From: Isochrysis galbana
Taxonomy: Eukaryota > Haptophyta > Isochrysidales > Isochrysidaceae
Direction: 5' to 3'
Assembly (NCBI GenBank): GCA_018136815.1
Contig: CM030937.1
Location: 2,065,387-2,129,386 of the forward strand
DNA: 64,000 bases
Part shown: positions 42,223 to 53,265 of the stretch, piece by piece
Numbering within the stretch: position 1 is the stretch's first letter
Layout: every line of letters begins with the position of its first letter
Made by a program: the position numbers and the translations under genes
The notes under the pieces: model-generated
What the model was told of the DNA's origin: nothing
The model's database searches: none
Seen by the model: only the letters and a program-made list of their open reading frames with translations

Positions 42223-42631
42223 CGTCGGCCTCAGAGAGAGGGTGCAAGCATCATTACCAGGGATGAGAGAGAGGAGGAGGAGAGAGAGAAAGGGGCGCGG
42301 GCAGACCCGCGAGAAATGGACCAAGGCAAACACAAGAGAAGAGAGCAGCGCATTCTTCTCTCTCCTCGTCCTTCCAATCCCAATAGGAAGGGAGGACGCG
42401 ACCACACCCCATTGCGCTTCCCTCGTTGTCTTCTTCTCTCTACAAGCGGCTTTACTACGTGATCCGTCCCGTCCTCCTCTCCTTCTCTCCACACTCAAGA
42501 GCCAACTCTCTTCTCCTCCTCCCACTCTTTCTCTCCCCCCCCTCACTCCCTCCACCGACCGGCCGCGGCCGGTGCGTCCGCCCTCACCTCCACCCCTCCC
42601 CCCCCGCCCCTGCCCCCCCAGCGCCCCGCCT

Positions 42632-43363
42632 ATGCCCTTTCCCCTCCTCGCCCTCGCCTTCTCCTGGCTCTCCCCCCGCTCCGCGCCTCCCCTCCCCTCT
42701 CCTCCCCCTCCTGCTGCCCTCGCCCGCAAGAGCCAGCAGCACCTCTTCAGGCATACCTTCCTCGTCGCCAATGACATGCTCATCCGCCTCCCCCTCGACG
42801 GCGTGCGCAACCTACGCCACCTCGTGAAGCAGCATGATCGACCCGGCATCCTACACACTCATGTAGAGGCCTTCCGACCGCGCCACAAGCTGCGCTGGTC
42901 AGTGGATGCCCAGAGGATGATGGGTGTGCCCAATGCGGGAGGCTCATCGCAGCAGTCGGAAGTGCTCTCGCTCGAGGTGCTCGCGCGCTCGTTTGGGGCA
43001 CGGCTTGAAATGACAGAGATGGAGCTACGGTACACCCACCAGTCCAAGATCACCGACTTTGCCGTCACAATCTTCGGAGAGCACGCCATCGGCGTCTCTG
43101 TCACGAGAGCTATCAACTGGCCGCTACTCGACCTCACCTCGGATGATGCCTACCGGCTGCTTCACAAGAAGCTCAAGGCCATACAAATTTCAAACCAGAA
43201 CGTCCTCAACTACAAGTGGCGCAAGCAGGTTCTACATGTATGGGCACGGTCCTACAGGGATGCGCAGCTGCTCGAGGAGCAGTACCAGCGCATACCGCTA
43301 TCAGTGCGCGGCAACTCAATCGTGATCATCACCCTCTGCAACGGCATGGACTGGATCTGGTGA
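42632..43363 (+). CDS. Conserved hypothetical protein, secreted or membrane N-terminus
   Basis: From the ATG at 42632, 243 aa. The N-terminus (MPFPLLALAFSWLSPRSAPP) resembles a signal peptide with a Pro-rich spacer. The mature part is well-behaved globular sequence: SEVLSLEVLARSFGARLEMT, TDFAVTIFGEHAIGVSVTRA, DDAYRLLHKKLKAIQISNQN and VLHVWARSYRDAQLLEEQY. I recall similar uncharacterised proteins in amoebae and oomycetes with the same TDy.v..fg..igVSVTRA core, but I cannot name a family. The GA repeats upstream are not part of the protein, although the frame is open through them. Function unknown. Confidence 0.65.
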   Translation: MPFPLLALAFSWLSPRSAPPLPSPPPPAALARKSQQHLFRHTFLVANDMLIRLPLDGVRNLRHLVKQHDRPGILHTHVEAFRPRHKLRWSVDAQRMMGVPNAGGSSQQSEVLSLEVLARSFGARLEMTEMELRYTHQSKITDFAVTIFGEHAIGVSVTRAINWPLLDLTSDDAYRLLHKKLKAIQISNQNVLNYKWRKQVLHVWARSYRDAQLLEEQYQRIPLSVRGNSIVIITLCNGMDWIW

Positions 43364-45182
43364 TAATCAACATGCACCAGAGACGCGCCGCACTTCTCTC
43401 GGGCGCGGCGGCTGTCAGTGGAGAGATCAGTGCGGTATCCATGCCGCTCCCCCGTCGCTGGGCAGCTCACCTTGTCCCCTTGCGGAAGCAACCCCGTGAG
43501 GTCCATCGGCGGGACGCTCATTGCACGCGAGAACGGCTCGACTCCAACCACTTTCACTTTTCACCTGAAGCTTATTGAGGCCACCGCGGAGGGCTTCACT
43601 TTGTTCATCGCTGTAGGCCAAGGTCGATCGATCCTGCGCTTTATTCTGTGCTAGATACTTCATTGTGGTCTGTCCGTGCACCAAATGTGCGTGTACAATC
43701 CCTCTCGTACAGTACCTCAAGGTACAACGTCGATTTGCCCGCTCACTGTGGCATCAGTCGCGTTTTGAACTAGACATTCCTCCTCGTGCTTATCTGAAAG
43801 CTCTTGATCTCCCTCGTGTCACGTGTCTCTCTTGTGCTTGCTTGTTTCGCGCGCGCCGCGGAGCTGGCCCATGGCCCACACCAGCGGGCACTGGCGGCCT
43901 CTTAGGTCTCTTTGGCTTGCTTGTGCTCGTGTGCCGCAAGCTCATCTGATGATGGTCTATTATCTGTGAATGTGTGCCTCATGAGGACAAAACAGTCGAG
44001 AGGGCCATTGGCCTCATGACGCCTGCAGTTGTGTAATCCACCGCGCAAGTCTATCGCTAGCGCGCTAGTCGCCAAAACCAAAACGGCATAGGCACGAATG
44101 GGTCATGAAGCGCGCGCCGCTCCCCGCTCCTCTCTCTCGCCGTCCAGCCCGCTAACGCGCCAGCCACATCGCGTGAATCACTCAGAATAGCCTGAACAAC
44201 AAGGCATGCCATGCCATGCAGCATGCTGCTAGGACCAGCTGCTATGTGCTGTATTCAAATCAGAGGGCCTAAGCGTCTTGCGGTTGACAGCATAGGCCAC
44301 GGGCCCACGCGGACGGGGAACGCACGACGACCCCTAATCAATGGACGATTGATTTTCGCGCCAAGCACGAGCTCCACAAAACATAGAGATGCGTCGCCTG
44401 CACGCGCCCCGCAACTATAGCTATCCCTGTAAATATCCTTGGGTCAAGTCAAGGCAAACAACAACTGCAAAGGCAACGCGAGGCCAAAGTTTTATGAACT
44501 TGAACCAAGCACTAAAGAATGACTAGAGGCCAGAAAGAGCAGAGGCCAGCAGCGTCTATACATGATGACGAGAACGAATGTTTTGGCGCGTGAGCGCCTC
44601 GGCAAAACGTGCGTGAGCGTCTCAGCAAATTTTGCGGAGTCCATGAGGGCATATCGTGCACGATGCAGCATTGGAGGATGCACTGTGTGACCGATCGCTT
44701 TCTTCCGAACGACCTTCATCCTATCTCCTCCTTGTCTCCTCACAGCGCTCAAGCTTCGACTCATAGAGGCCATATCGACAGCCTTCACAAACTCAGGGTC
44801 ATCATCGAGTCAGGCATGCACTCCTTTTTTGAGCTTAAAGAATCTCAATGGGCTGCCCGTCAAATTCGACGCACAAGTGCACAACCCGCAGTGAAGCTGC
44901 TGGGAAACGCTCTCCTCTGTATGGCGCACGACGACCGGCCGACCGAGGATGCGCATAACAGTGACATGCATGCAATATGGCGCTGCAAGGCACCCAATTC
45001 TTCCCCGCCTGAATACATGCCTGGCTCCATGGACCTAGAAGTGGACCTGAACAGCCCGGGCGTGAGTACTCCCTGCGCAAGGCGGCCAGCGACCATCGAA
45101 CAGAGGCCCTTACGGCCGCCATCCGCAGCCGCCACCCGCAGCGTCTGCCAACGCGCCTCAAGCGCGCACCGCACTTGACTGT
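43364..45182. other. Long intergenic, no gene recognised
   Basis: 3' flanks of two convergent genes. The plus ORF 44609-45178 and the minus ORFs 44492-44788 and 44835-45161 overlap each other and none has a recognisable motif. A small minus-strand gene at 44.5-45.1 kb cannot be excluded. Confidence 0.35.
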
Positions 45183-47049
45183 CTAACCGCCGCCACGGAC
45201 CTGTACGCGCCACGGATCAGGGAAAGCGCGGTACACTTGCAGCACGTCGTCCTCCATCTCCTGGTCCCACTCGACCGAAAAAGCCTGCACAGTTGAGGCG
45301 ATGGAGTGGGACGAGCGGGGCATTGAGCTGGTGGAGCGAAGGATGGCCCGCCAAAGCTAATGTGAGCGCACAGCTGCGCTACTTCGGCTGCAGAGCGGGC
45401 GGCGCACCTGCAGGTTCTCTGCTAGCTGCAGGTTGGAGGTGGCGCCAATGATGGTCGAGGTGATGAACTCTCTCGAGGCGCAATGGGCGATCGCGAGTTG
45501 TGACGGCGTCACCTTGAGCCGGTGCTTACGTGCCACGGCCACGTACGCTGAGACGGCCTGTGGGCCAAGTGTATCGAGGAAAGATTTTTCGTAGCCCCGG
45601 AACATGCCGAGGCGCGTCCGCTTCTTGGGCCCCTTGCGGGGGTCAGTGGTCGCGCCCTTAGTGTACTTTCCCGTGAGCACGCCCGCCGAGAGCGGCGAGT
45701 ACGCAAGGTACGAAATCGGCGGCCGCCCGCCGGTAGGCTCGAGCGCTTCGGGCACAAGGGAGTACTCGTCGACACGCTGTAGCAGCGAGTACGCATTCTG
45801 CACAACGGCGGGAGGCTTGAGACCGATGGCGTCGGCGGCGGCACGAAATGCGAGAACGCCTTCGGTGTTCTCGTTCGAGAGACCCCACTCACGTACCTTG
45901 CCCGCCTCAACCGCCTCAGCGATAGCCTCGACCTGCTCCTCGATCGGTGTGATACCGCGCGAACGCTCCCCCTTGGTGTTGTCATGCTCGCCCGCAACGC
46001 CACGGCCGCGCGGGCCTGTGAGCGAGACGGGGCGTTCGGGCCAGTGCAGCTGCAGCACGTCGATGTAGTCCGTCTCAAGCCGCGAAAGAGATCCGTCAAT
46101 CGACTCGCGGATCTGCGCCTTGCTGAGCTGCGTCCCCTCGCCGCTCTCCCGCATCCAAGTGTATCGGTCGTTGTAGCCGCTAACCTGCCGTTGCGCGGGC
46201 GAGCCGAGGGGAGTGAAGCTGGAGCGTGGGTCGCGACATTGCGTTCGCATTATAGATATGTAGGTGAGGAGGCAAGCAAGCAGCTAAGTGGCGAGTGGCT
46301 GGCTCCTGCTGCGTCCAAACCGTTTCCCCGGCAAGACTGGAAAGTGGGCCAGGCTTCGCGCCACACGCTCCCGGGGAGGTCTCCCGATTGCGTCAGCTCA
46401 ACTAGAGCCAATGCAAGCCGCCCACGCTCTCTTTTGCTGGTGAAGACGACGGCAGGTTGGTTGCTCACCACCATGTCGACCGGCCCAAGTGGATGATTAC
46501 TCAAACTCCCTCCCAATCTCCACATCCGACGTCCTCACTCACTCACCAAACTTCGTATCTTCACACTGGTCGAAACGTTGGTGAAGACGATACCTATGGC
46601 CGAGCCTCTCTCTCTCCCCCCCCCCCCCCCTTCCTCCCCCACCCCCATTCCTTCGGTTACTTTTGAAACCACCCACCTCTCCCTCGGCAACGTCCCCTCT
46701 CTCTCCCCCCGCCCGCTTCCTTTAAGCGCCGATGATATTGCTCGTCCCCACCCGACCGTTCCCTCGCGCCATCCGCTCATCCGCTCACCTTTGTCGAGAT
46801 GACACATCTGTCCCTCGGCATCCTCACGCTCCTCCTCCACTTTGCAAAGGCGCGGTCCGTTGCTCCAAACGTCTCAGCAGCGAGCGGCACCGGGTACGCC
46901 TCGGCCGAGTCGAGGAAGTTGACGCCGTAGTCCCAAGCGAGCGAGAGCTGCTCGGCCGCCTCCATCTCGTCGCTCTGCACCGAGCCCCACGTCATGCCTC
47001 CCAGGCAGGCCTCAGAGACGAGGATGTCTGAGGTGCCGAGAGGGCGCAT
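45183..47049 (-). CDS. Aldo-keto reductase (Tas-like), three exons
   Basis: Exons 47049-46789, 46184-45408 and 45284-45183 (introns 604 and 123 bp, GT-AG, both phase 0); 379 aa from MRPLGTSDILVSEACLGGMT. An in-frame ATG at 47157 would add 36 residues that could be a leader (LSLSFPFSTSLFPSPSVFSS). The catalytic tetrad is visible: D~44 and Y~49 in NFLDSAEAYPVP, K87 in VISTK, H134 in LQLHWPERP. Further family marks are LETDYIDVLQLH, VREWGLSNENTEGV, AYSPLSAGVLTGKY and STIIGATSNLQLAENL. The last short exon adds AFSVEWDQEMEDDVLQ. Such enzymes reduce aldehydes and ketones with NADPH; the E. coli Tas group and plant plastid homologues are closest in pattern. Specific substrate unknown. Confidence 0.88.
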
Positions 47050-47640
47050 GCGGAGCGGCCTGGGAGTGAGAGGATCTGGGCTGGGCGCGCCCGTCGAGGA
47101 GAAAACGGAGGGAGAGGGGAAGAGGCTGGTGGAGAAGGGGAAGGAGAGGGAGAGCATTCGGTGAGGTGGACGAGGGGAAGGGGAAAAGGGGGGCTGATGG
47201 GGAGGAGAAAAGGGGTGGAGGGAGTTGAGGGCGAGACAGGAGGGGACGAGAAGGACAGGAGAGAATCCAAAGCGATGCGCTCGTCTCACGGCATACTGTG
47301 AGGTTGGACACTGAATGAATGGATGACGTTTTCTAAAGTGAACGACAGATCGCATCGTCGACGCCACGTGTGAACGTCACGCGCGGAGACACGGCGGAAG
47401 AATCCACTTACAAGGATGACCTTTTTTGATATCGTGGGGTCCTCCCGTGAGCAAAACAGGATTCATGCCCTTCGGGATGGACGCGCAGGCAAGAGAGAGA
47501 TCGAGCGGAGCCGCGCGCCGGCGAGATTCCCAATCCCCCCCCCTCCCGACCCTGCTGGGGATATTCTGTTGTAAAATAATCTACCGCCGCGCCCCGGCGT
47601 GATCCCCCTGGGCGCCCCGTCGAAAATGTGATGCTGCGAT
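47050..47640. other. 5' flank of the AKR gene
   Basis: 47090-47225 is purine-rich on the plus strand (CT on the coding strand). No further gene. Confidence 0.4.
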
Positions 47641-48850
47641 GCTGCGGCCCTAGATGGGCCAAGTTGTTCTGTCATATATGATATCATACATGATATCTCA
47701 GTATTAGTTGCTCTAGACCTGATACTGAGTGTCATATGACAAGACTAGAGGCTACAATTCAACTAGTTTTACTAGTACAAGTTCGGGCGCGGGAAATATG
47801 AAATATCGGCGCTCCTAGCTCCGAGCCCCCCCCCCCCCCCAATGGCCGCCAACCTGATGTGCAGCAACGATGGCGGCGGCGACGACGGCGATGACGAGTG
47901 TCACACCGCCGTGGAGTGGGGGCGGCGCCATGTGGAGACGCTCCAGGGGTGCCGCTGTGGGAGCTTGAAATGGTTAGTCATAGTCATCGAGCAGCAGCAT
48001 GCAGCATCCGATTCTCCGATTCTAAGTACTGAGTAAGAAGATTTTTATCATACTGGCGGGTTTATAAGTGTAGATGTGGAGCAAGTATCATATGATATCA
48101 GATGTATGACATCATACTCAGTTCCATGGCAAGTGTCATATGACGGTATGACGGAACAACTTGGTAGATGGGAAATACGTAGTATTTGCGAGGCCAAATA
48201 CATATGTGTTTGGCTGTATTTTGAAGCGCGTCCTGGGTTGTAGGCCTCGAATATATGTGAAATGTATTTGGCCGGAGACCAATTACAATGTATTTGGCTG
48301 TATTTGTATTTGCAGGCCCCAACATCATATTTCCCATCTAGGGCCTTGGGGTTGACGTAAGTTTTGTAAAATTTTTTGTCAAATTTGGGTGATCAATCGA
48401 AATCGAAATTTTTGACCAAAATTTGGGGCCTTTCACTTGGAAAGAAACAAAACTTGGGGGGCCGCGCGGAGATTGGAAGATGCGACACGCGAGGAGAGAG
48501 AGAGGCGCAGCAGGGCGCCGGCTCACGCCCCCGCCTCGTCCCCCAGCTCACGACCCATAACATCTTTCCTCCCTAGCCTGAAGGTTTGGCACGACGTGGT
48601 CCACGACGCAGTCGTCGTCGAAGGTGCGAGGGAGAGTGTTATAGGGTTATAGTAGGACAAAATATTCGAAAGCGTCAAAATTTTGATCAAAATTTAGGTG
48701 CCCAACCCTCAAATTTTGACAACAAAATTTGGGCCCTTACAAAACAAAACTTACGTCAAAGCCAACTAGGGCCGCGGCCTGCAAATACGAGGCCTACGGC
48801 TTACAACCCGAGGACGCGCTTCAAGTATCTACGGACTGGGACTGGCAGCT
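47641..48850. repeat. Complex imperfect inverted repeat region, probable dead transposon
   Basis: About 48215-48395 (ttgaagcgcgtcct ... gacgtaagttttg) is inverted at about 48690-48825, where an internal ~95 bp is missing. A second inverted pair joins 47652-47690 (ccaagttgttctgtcatata) and 48130-48165. AT-rich aaaattttg words fill the centre. No ORF. A foldback or MITE-like relic. Confidence 0.6.
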
Positions 48851-49046
48851 GCAGCTGGCGGATTGAGGATTGAATCGAAGGTCCATAGCCATAGTTGTTT
48901 TATTATTGGTTATGGTTATTGGAGAAGACTGTGTTGATGTTCACGACGGGTTTTATTACCAACAAGGACAAAATATTCTTCCGCACCTGCCTGCCCCCCT
49001 CCTCCGGTCCCTCCGGAACGCGACAACCCACAACCCGACCTCACGC

Positions 49047-49066
49047 CCCCCCCCCCCCCCCCCCCC
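49047..49066. repeat. C-run
   Basis: Twenty consecutive C; a GA-rich tract (49190-49248) follows before the photolyase gene. Confidence 0.9.
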
Positions 49067-49303
49067 GGTGGCTCGGGCTCTTAGAACTTAAAAGTACGCG
49101 CAGTTTCGCGGCAATCTCCCCTCCTCCCCTTTCCATTCCATTTCCGCCGTCTCTCTCCGAACAGCATCGCCGACTGGGAGAGCGACTTACAGAGGGAGGG
49201 AGGGAGGGAGAGAGAGGGAGGGAGGGAGGGAGGGAGAGAGATAGAGAGTAGGACGATCGCAGCGGGAACGAGATTGGCGAGGCCGGGTGGCGCAAAGGTC
49301 GCT

Positions 49304-49352
49304 GCCAGGTCTGAATTTTGACCTCGTCTGTCGTGCCAGGTCTGAATTTTGA
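49304..49352 (+). repeat. Tandem duplication in the 5' leader of the photolyase gene
   Basis: gccaggtctgaattttgac occurs twice, 30 bp apart, and ends 27 bp before the ATG. Confidence 0.85.
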
Positions 49353-49378
49353 CTTCATCTCTCGCAGAGAGACGCCCT

Positions 49379-52291
49379 ATGCGTGTCGAGCTTTTCGTGA
49401 AGGACAGCGCTTCGCTGGCGGCGAGCTCGCGCTTCCTCTTCGCCACGGGTGCACGGGGCATTAACCTTCCGAACAAGGCGTCGGCGACATCCGTGCCAGA
49501 GCTTGCGCCACTCGCAGCGCTGCGAACACTTTCGCAAGCCCTCTCGCCAGAGGAGCTCGCAGAGGTCTGCCCACACTATTCTCTCAAATTCAACTCAGCT
49601 GGCGCCAACGCTGATGCCACTCTCGAGCGCTTCGAGGATTTCTGCGCCGAGGCGGCTCGACTCAAGGTGCGACAGTGTCTCCTTGTCACTGGCTCAGGGA
49701 GCCGCAAGTTCGACTCAGTTGAGTGCCTCAAGGCGTTGCGGCTTCCGCCAGAGGAGAGACCAGAGATAGGGGTGGCCTTCAATCCGTTCTTTCCTGAGCG
49801 CGCTCTGCGCCAGCGCGAGCGTGCACGTCTGCGACTAAAGCTGGGCACGGGTGCAGTCACCTCGGTATGGCTGCAGATCGGCAGCGACATCAGCCTTCTC
49901 AACGAGGCGCTCGATTTCATCGATGAGCTTAAAGACGAACGAAATTTGCCAAATCTAAAGCTCTATGGCTCTATCTTCATGCCGTCCAAGAGACTGTTGG
50001 CACAGATGAAGTTCCGTCCGTGGAACGGTGTATTCCTTTCTGATGAGTACCTCTCAAGCGTTGAGGCGGCTAAAGACATCACCCAGAAGGTTCTAGAACG
50101 ATATGCAAAGCATGGAGTGGAAGTTCTACTTGAGACTTCCATCAACAAGCCTGAAGATTGGGCAGCTGCACTGGAACTATGCTCACTTGCTCTGACAAGC
50201 GATTCGAGTCCTCCGACTGAAATCGTCTCTGAGCGGAAGAGTGTTGAGCATTCCGGGAGCGGCTGTGGCGCAGGCAACAGCCCTGCTTCTAGCGATGCAT
50301 TGGCGAAAGCACCGCGGAAGAAGCGGCCTCGCCATGCCGATGAGAGGGCGAGGGAGAGCGTGTTGCCAGAAGTAGACACCGTCGGGGCAACGGATGCCGC
50401 CATGGTAACTACCGCGTCGGCTCCTGCGCCTGCAGCCTGTCCACCGGCTCTTCTTCACAACTTTCATGTGGTGAGCTTGGTTTGGTTCCGAAATTTCGAC
50501 CTCCGACTCGCGGACCACGCACCGCTTTTAGACGCCTCTCGCCAAGGCATGGTGGTCCCATGCTTCGTGTGGCCACGTACTCGAGGAAAATGGTCCCTGG
50601 GCGGAGCAGCCGAGGCTTGGTTGAAGGCTTCTCTTGCGTCGTTAGACGGGGACCTGCGGGAGGAATATCGTAGCCGCCTTATTCTGCGCTTTGCACCATC
50701 CGCGAGGCTGTCGGCAGATGAAGCGATGGCTGCCGACTGCATGCGTGTGGCCAAAGCAGCGTCTCAGGCTGTTCCCCTGCAGATGGGTGCTAATTCTGCT
50801 GCTGCAGTCGAGGAGGCCGTGATTACTGCGGCGGAGCTCCTGCTACTGGCTCGTGAGTGTGGTGCGACCGCGATTCGCTGGCATCGATGCTATGAGCCAG
50901 AAGGCGCTCTTGTCGATGCCGTGGTGGAGAAGGCGATCCGCGAGGCGGGCCTTCAGGGTGGTTCCATGGCAGGGCACTTACTGTATGAGCCCAAAGGTGT
51001 TAGCCTTCCTGGCGGGTTTCATGGTGGGCATTGGGGGACGCTGATGCCCTTTCTCAATGCGTGTGAGAGGTCGGCCAAACCTCCAGCTCGTCCTGCTGCG
51101 TTGCCAGTCAAGCTCTGCGTGCCGCCAAAGTGGCCGCGATGTTCTACACTTTCGGAGCTCGAGCTTGCGAATCGACCTGTCCGTGAAGATGGTAATTTGG
51201 GATGGGATTGGGGCGCTTCTGTCATGAAGCACTGGATCGCAAGCGAGAAGGAGGCCGTGCGGCGCATGCACACGTTTTTGAGTGGTCCAGGATTGCGCAG
51301 TTATGAGAGCCGCCGCTCGCGCGCCGACATTGCTGACTCTGTGTCTACTCTCTCGCCCTACTTACGCTTTGGGCAGCTCTCTGTACGTCAACTTTACCAC
51401 GCCATCCGCGGCACTGGCATGCCTCGCGAAGATATTAAGACATTTTCCCGCAGGTTGCACTGGCGCGATCTTGCGGCATTCCAGCTAAGTTGTTTCCCTG
51501 AGATGGCCTGGAAGCCGATACGTGCTCACTACTCATCCCATGGTTGGTCGACCGATGAGACGGCACTACATGCGTGGCAGCGGGGTCGAACAGGCTATCC
51601 GATCGTCGATGCGGGCATGCGCTGCCTGTGGGCTACCGGTTGGATGCACCAATCTGTGCGGATGGTCGTTGCATCCTTCCTAGTCGAATACCTTGGCATC
51701 AGCTGGGTTGAGGGCTTGCGTTGGTTCCATGACACACTTGTTGACGCGGACCTGTCGATCAATTCAATGATGTGGCAAAATGCTGGACGCTCTGGCATCG
51801 ACCAGTGGAATTTCGTGTTGTCTCCTGAAACTGGGTCACAAGACCCGACCGGCGAATATGTAAGGCGATGGATACCCGAACTTGCTAATTTGCCTAACAA
51901 GCACATCCACACACCGTGGAAGGCCCCGCCCGCTGTGCTATCTGCTGCAGGAGTCGAGCTAGGGGTAACATATCCTGAGCGCATCGTGGCGAGTCTAGAC
52001 GATGCACGTAGCATCACAGTCGCCCGTCTTCTCAAGATGCGGTCTGAGGCCCTTGAGTACAATGACGCCGGCGGCTACGACTTGGTGACCCTCCCCGACG
52101 GGAAGCAGACACGGGTTTTTACGAAGCAGGAGTTCCGTCTCACTGGGGATGGGCGGCCCAAGACTTCGCCTCCAGCCTCAACATATCGAGGCCGAGAAGC
52201 AGGGCGTGGCGGCAAGGCTGGCCGTGGACGCGGCGCCACGCGCAAGGACAAGGACGATGGCTTGTACAGCATAAAGAAGTATATGCGCTGA
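49379..52291 (+). CDS. Fusion protein: MTHFR-like domain + DNA photolyase/cryptochrome
   Basis: Intronless, 970 aa from the ATG at 49379. Residues ~1-275 resemble the TIM barrel of methylenetetrahydrofolate reductase (ARLKVRQCLLVTGSGSRKFD, RPEIGVAFNPFFPE, RLRLKLGTGAVTSVWLQIGS, LKLYGSIFMPSKRLLAQMKF). The G-D that normally contacts flavin reads G-S. After a basic linker comes a complete photolyase: an alpha/beta domain from LVWFRNFDLRLADHAPLL (~365) and an FAD domain with TLSPYLRFGQLS (~660), RRLHWRDLAAFQL, GRTGYPIVDAGMRCLWATGW (~735) and DADLSINSMMWQNAGRSG (~795). The electron-transfer Trp triad is present (AWQRG, ISWVEG, MMWQ). The residue facing flavin N5 is Asn, as in photolyases rather than animal cryptochromes. 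The tail is RG-rich. Pattern is closest to algal/plant photolyase-like proteins. Likely role: light-driven DNA repair or blue-light sensing. Confidence 0.85.
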   Translation: MRVELFVKDSASLAASSRFLFATGARGINLPNKASATSVPELAPLAALRTLSQALSPEELAEVCPHYSLKFNSAGANADATLERFEDFCAEAARLKVRQCLLVTGSGSRKFDSVECLKALRLPPEERPEIGVAFNPFFPERALRQRERARLRLKLGTGAVTSVWLQIGSDISLLNEALDFIDELKDERNLPNLKLYGSIFMPSKRLLAQMKFRPWNGVFLSDEYLSSVEAAKDITQKVLERYAKHGVEVLLETSINKPEDWAAALELCSLALTSDSSPPTEIVSERKSVEHSGSGCGAGNSPASSDALAKAPRKKRPRHADERARESVLPEVDTVGATDAAMVTTASAPAPAACPPALLHNFHVVSLVWFRNFDLRLADHAPLLDASRQGMVVPCFVWPRTRGKWSLGGAAEAWLKASLASLDGDLREEYRSRLILRFAPSARLSADEAMAADCMRVAKAASQAVPLQMGANSAAAVEEAVITAAELLLLARECGATAIRWHRCYEPEGALVDAVVEKAIREAGLQGGSMAGHLLYEPKGVSLPGGFHGGHWGTLMPFLNACERSAKPPARPAALPVKLCVPPKWPRCSTLSELELANRPVREDGNLGWDWGASVMKHWIASEKEAVRRMHTFLSGPGLRSYESRRSRADIADSVSTLSPYLRFGQLSVRQLYHAIRGTGMPREDIKTFSRRLHWRDLAAFQLSCFPEMAWKPIRAHYSSHGWSTDETALHAWQRGRTGYPIVDAGMRCLWATGWMHQSVRMVVASFLVEYLGISWVEGLRWFHDTLVDADLSINSMMWQNAGRSGIDQWNFVLSPETGSQDPTGEYVRRWIPELANLPNKHIHTPWKAPPAVLSAAGVELGVTYPERIVASLDDARSITVARLLKMRSEALEYNDAGGYDLVTLPDGKQTRVFTKQEFRLTGDGRPKTSPPASTYRGREAGRGGKAGRGRGATRKDKDDGLYSIKKYMR

Positions 52292-52778
52292 GAGCTAAGC
52301 TATTCGAGATAACTCCGTGACTGCGTGCTAAGCGCGTCGGGGCATCCTTTTGAACGATGTGCAGGGCGGTCAAGAAGGGGCTTTTTGAGTATTAATTCGT
52401 AATAAGGGTTGGGATGCATTTTTGTACCGTGACGCGTGTTACGGATGCCCCTCCGTCCTCTCCTCCGTCCTCCCCCGAATTTACTTTCTAAGTCCTGTGA
52501 GGCCTCCCTCTTCACGTGAGTAGAGGCGACGGGCCCCCTTTCTTCTATTTCTCTTTCCCCCTTTTCCCCTCTCTCACGCGCCCACTCTGTTCACGTTAGT
52601 GTTCTACGTGTTACTGTGAGTATGCGTGAGATAGTGGTGTTTGGGGTTTGTAGAGAGATTTTGCTATCCGGTTCTGCGACGACGAGAGCGCGAGCGATTG
52701 CGTCGCTCCTCTCAGAGGGTGCAACTCGAGGTTCCCTTTTTTTGTCACACCCCTTCCGGCTATTTAGGTATATAATTT
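52292..52778. other. Intergenic, 3' flank of the photolyase gene
   Basis: Mixed, with C/T-rich 52460-52560. No gene. Confidence 0.4.
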
Positions 52779-53081
52779 CTATTGACCCCTAACTTCGCCC
52801 CTAACTCGGGGGTTGACCGCGCGCAAACAAACATAAACACGGGAACCCATCAAGCGGATGGCGGATGACGTCTTGTGTTTCGTTTGTGCCTCCCGTTTCA
52901 ATATCGCCTCCGCCTCAAAGCTCAGTTGCATTTTCTCCGTCTTATAAAAGCGAATATACTTTGTCTTCCACAGTACCAAGGGGAGAAGAATGAACAGCGC
53001 GAAAACCACCCCGACCGCGATCCCGACCTTCGCAAGGCCATCCCTCGACGCGATGACTGCTGCGAATATCGAATATAGCAC
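52779..53081 (-). pseudogene. ORF with one membrane segment, no start codon
   Basis: The frame opens after a stop and has no ATG at its start. It encodes GIAVGVVFALFILLPLVLW, a clear transmembrane helix, followed by a basic cytosolic-type stretch (KYIRFYKTEKMQL). It lies in the AT-richer island with the virus-like ORF at 53681-54136. A fragment of a small membrane protein; family unknown. Confidence 0.3.
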
Positions 53082-53144
53082 TAACGAGAAACCAGAAGGT
53101 CATGCCACCCAAGAGACTCGTCAAGCGGAAGACGTCGTAGGGAC

Positions 53145-53265
53145 CTTACATGCCATTTGCGAGACTGATAAATCATTCACACTGGTTTATATGATACACA
53201 CTCTATTATGGAGCAATAAATTCACTGAGAAAACAATCATCAATATGAGTCGTTATGACCTGCCC
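53145..53265 (+). repeat. Inverted, degenerate copy of part of the 53681-54136 gene
   Basis: It reads LHAICETDKSFTLVYMIHTL and then NKFTEKTIINMSR on the plus strand, against LHSICEIDKPFTLVYIRHTL and NKFTEKTILDMSR in the intact minus-strand gene (53743-53860). About 85 % identical DNA in opposite orientation, ~480 bp apart, with a frame-disturbing insertion in this copy. Confidence 0.75.

Noticed and set aside
44492-45178. Overlapping ORFs on both strands downstream of the AKR gene
   Set aside because: None has a motif, and a stop interrupts the most protein-like minus frame.
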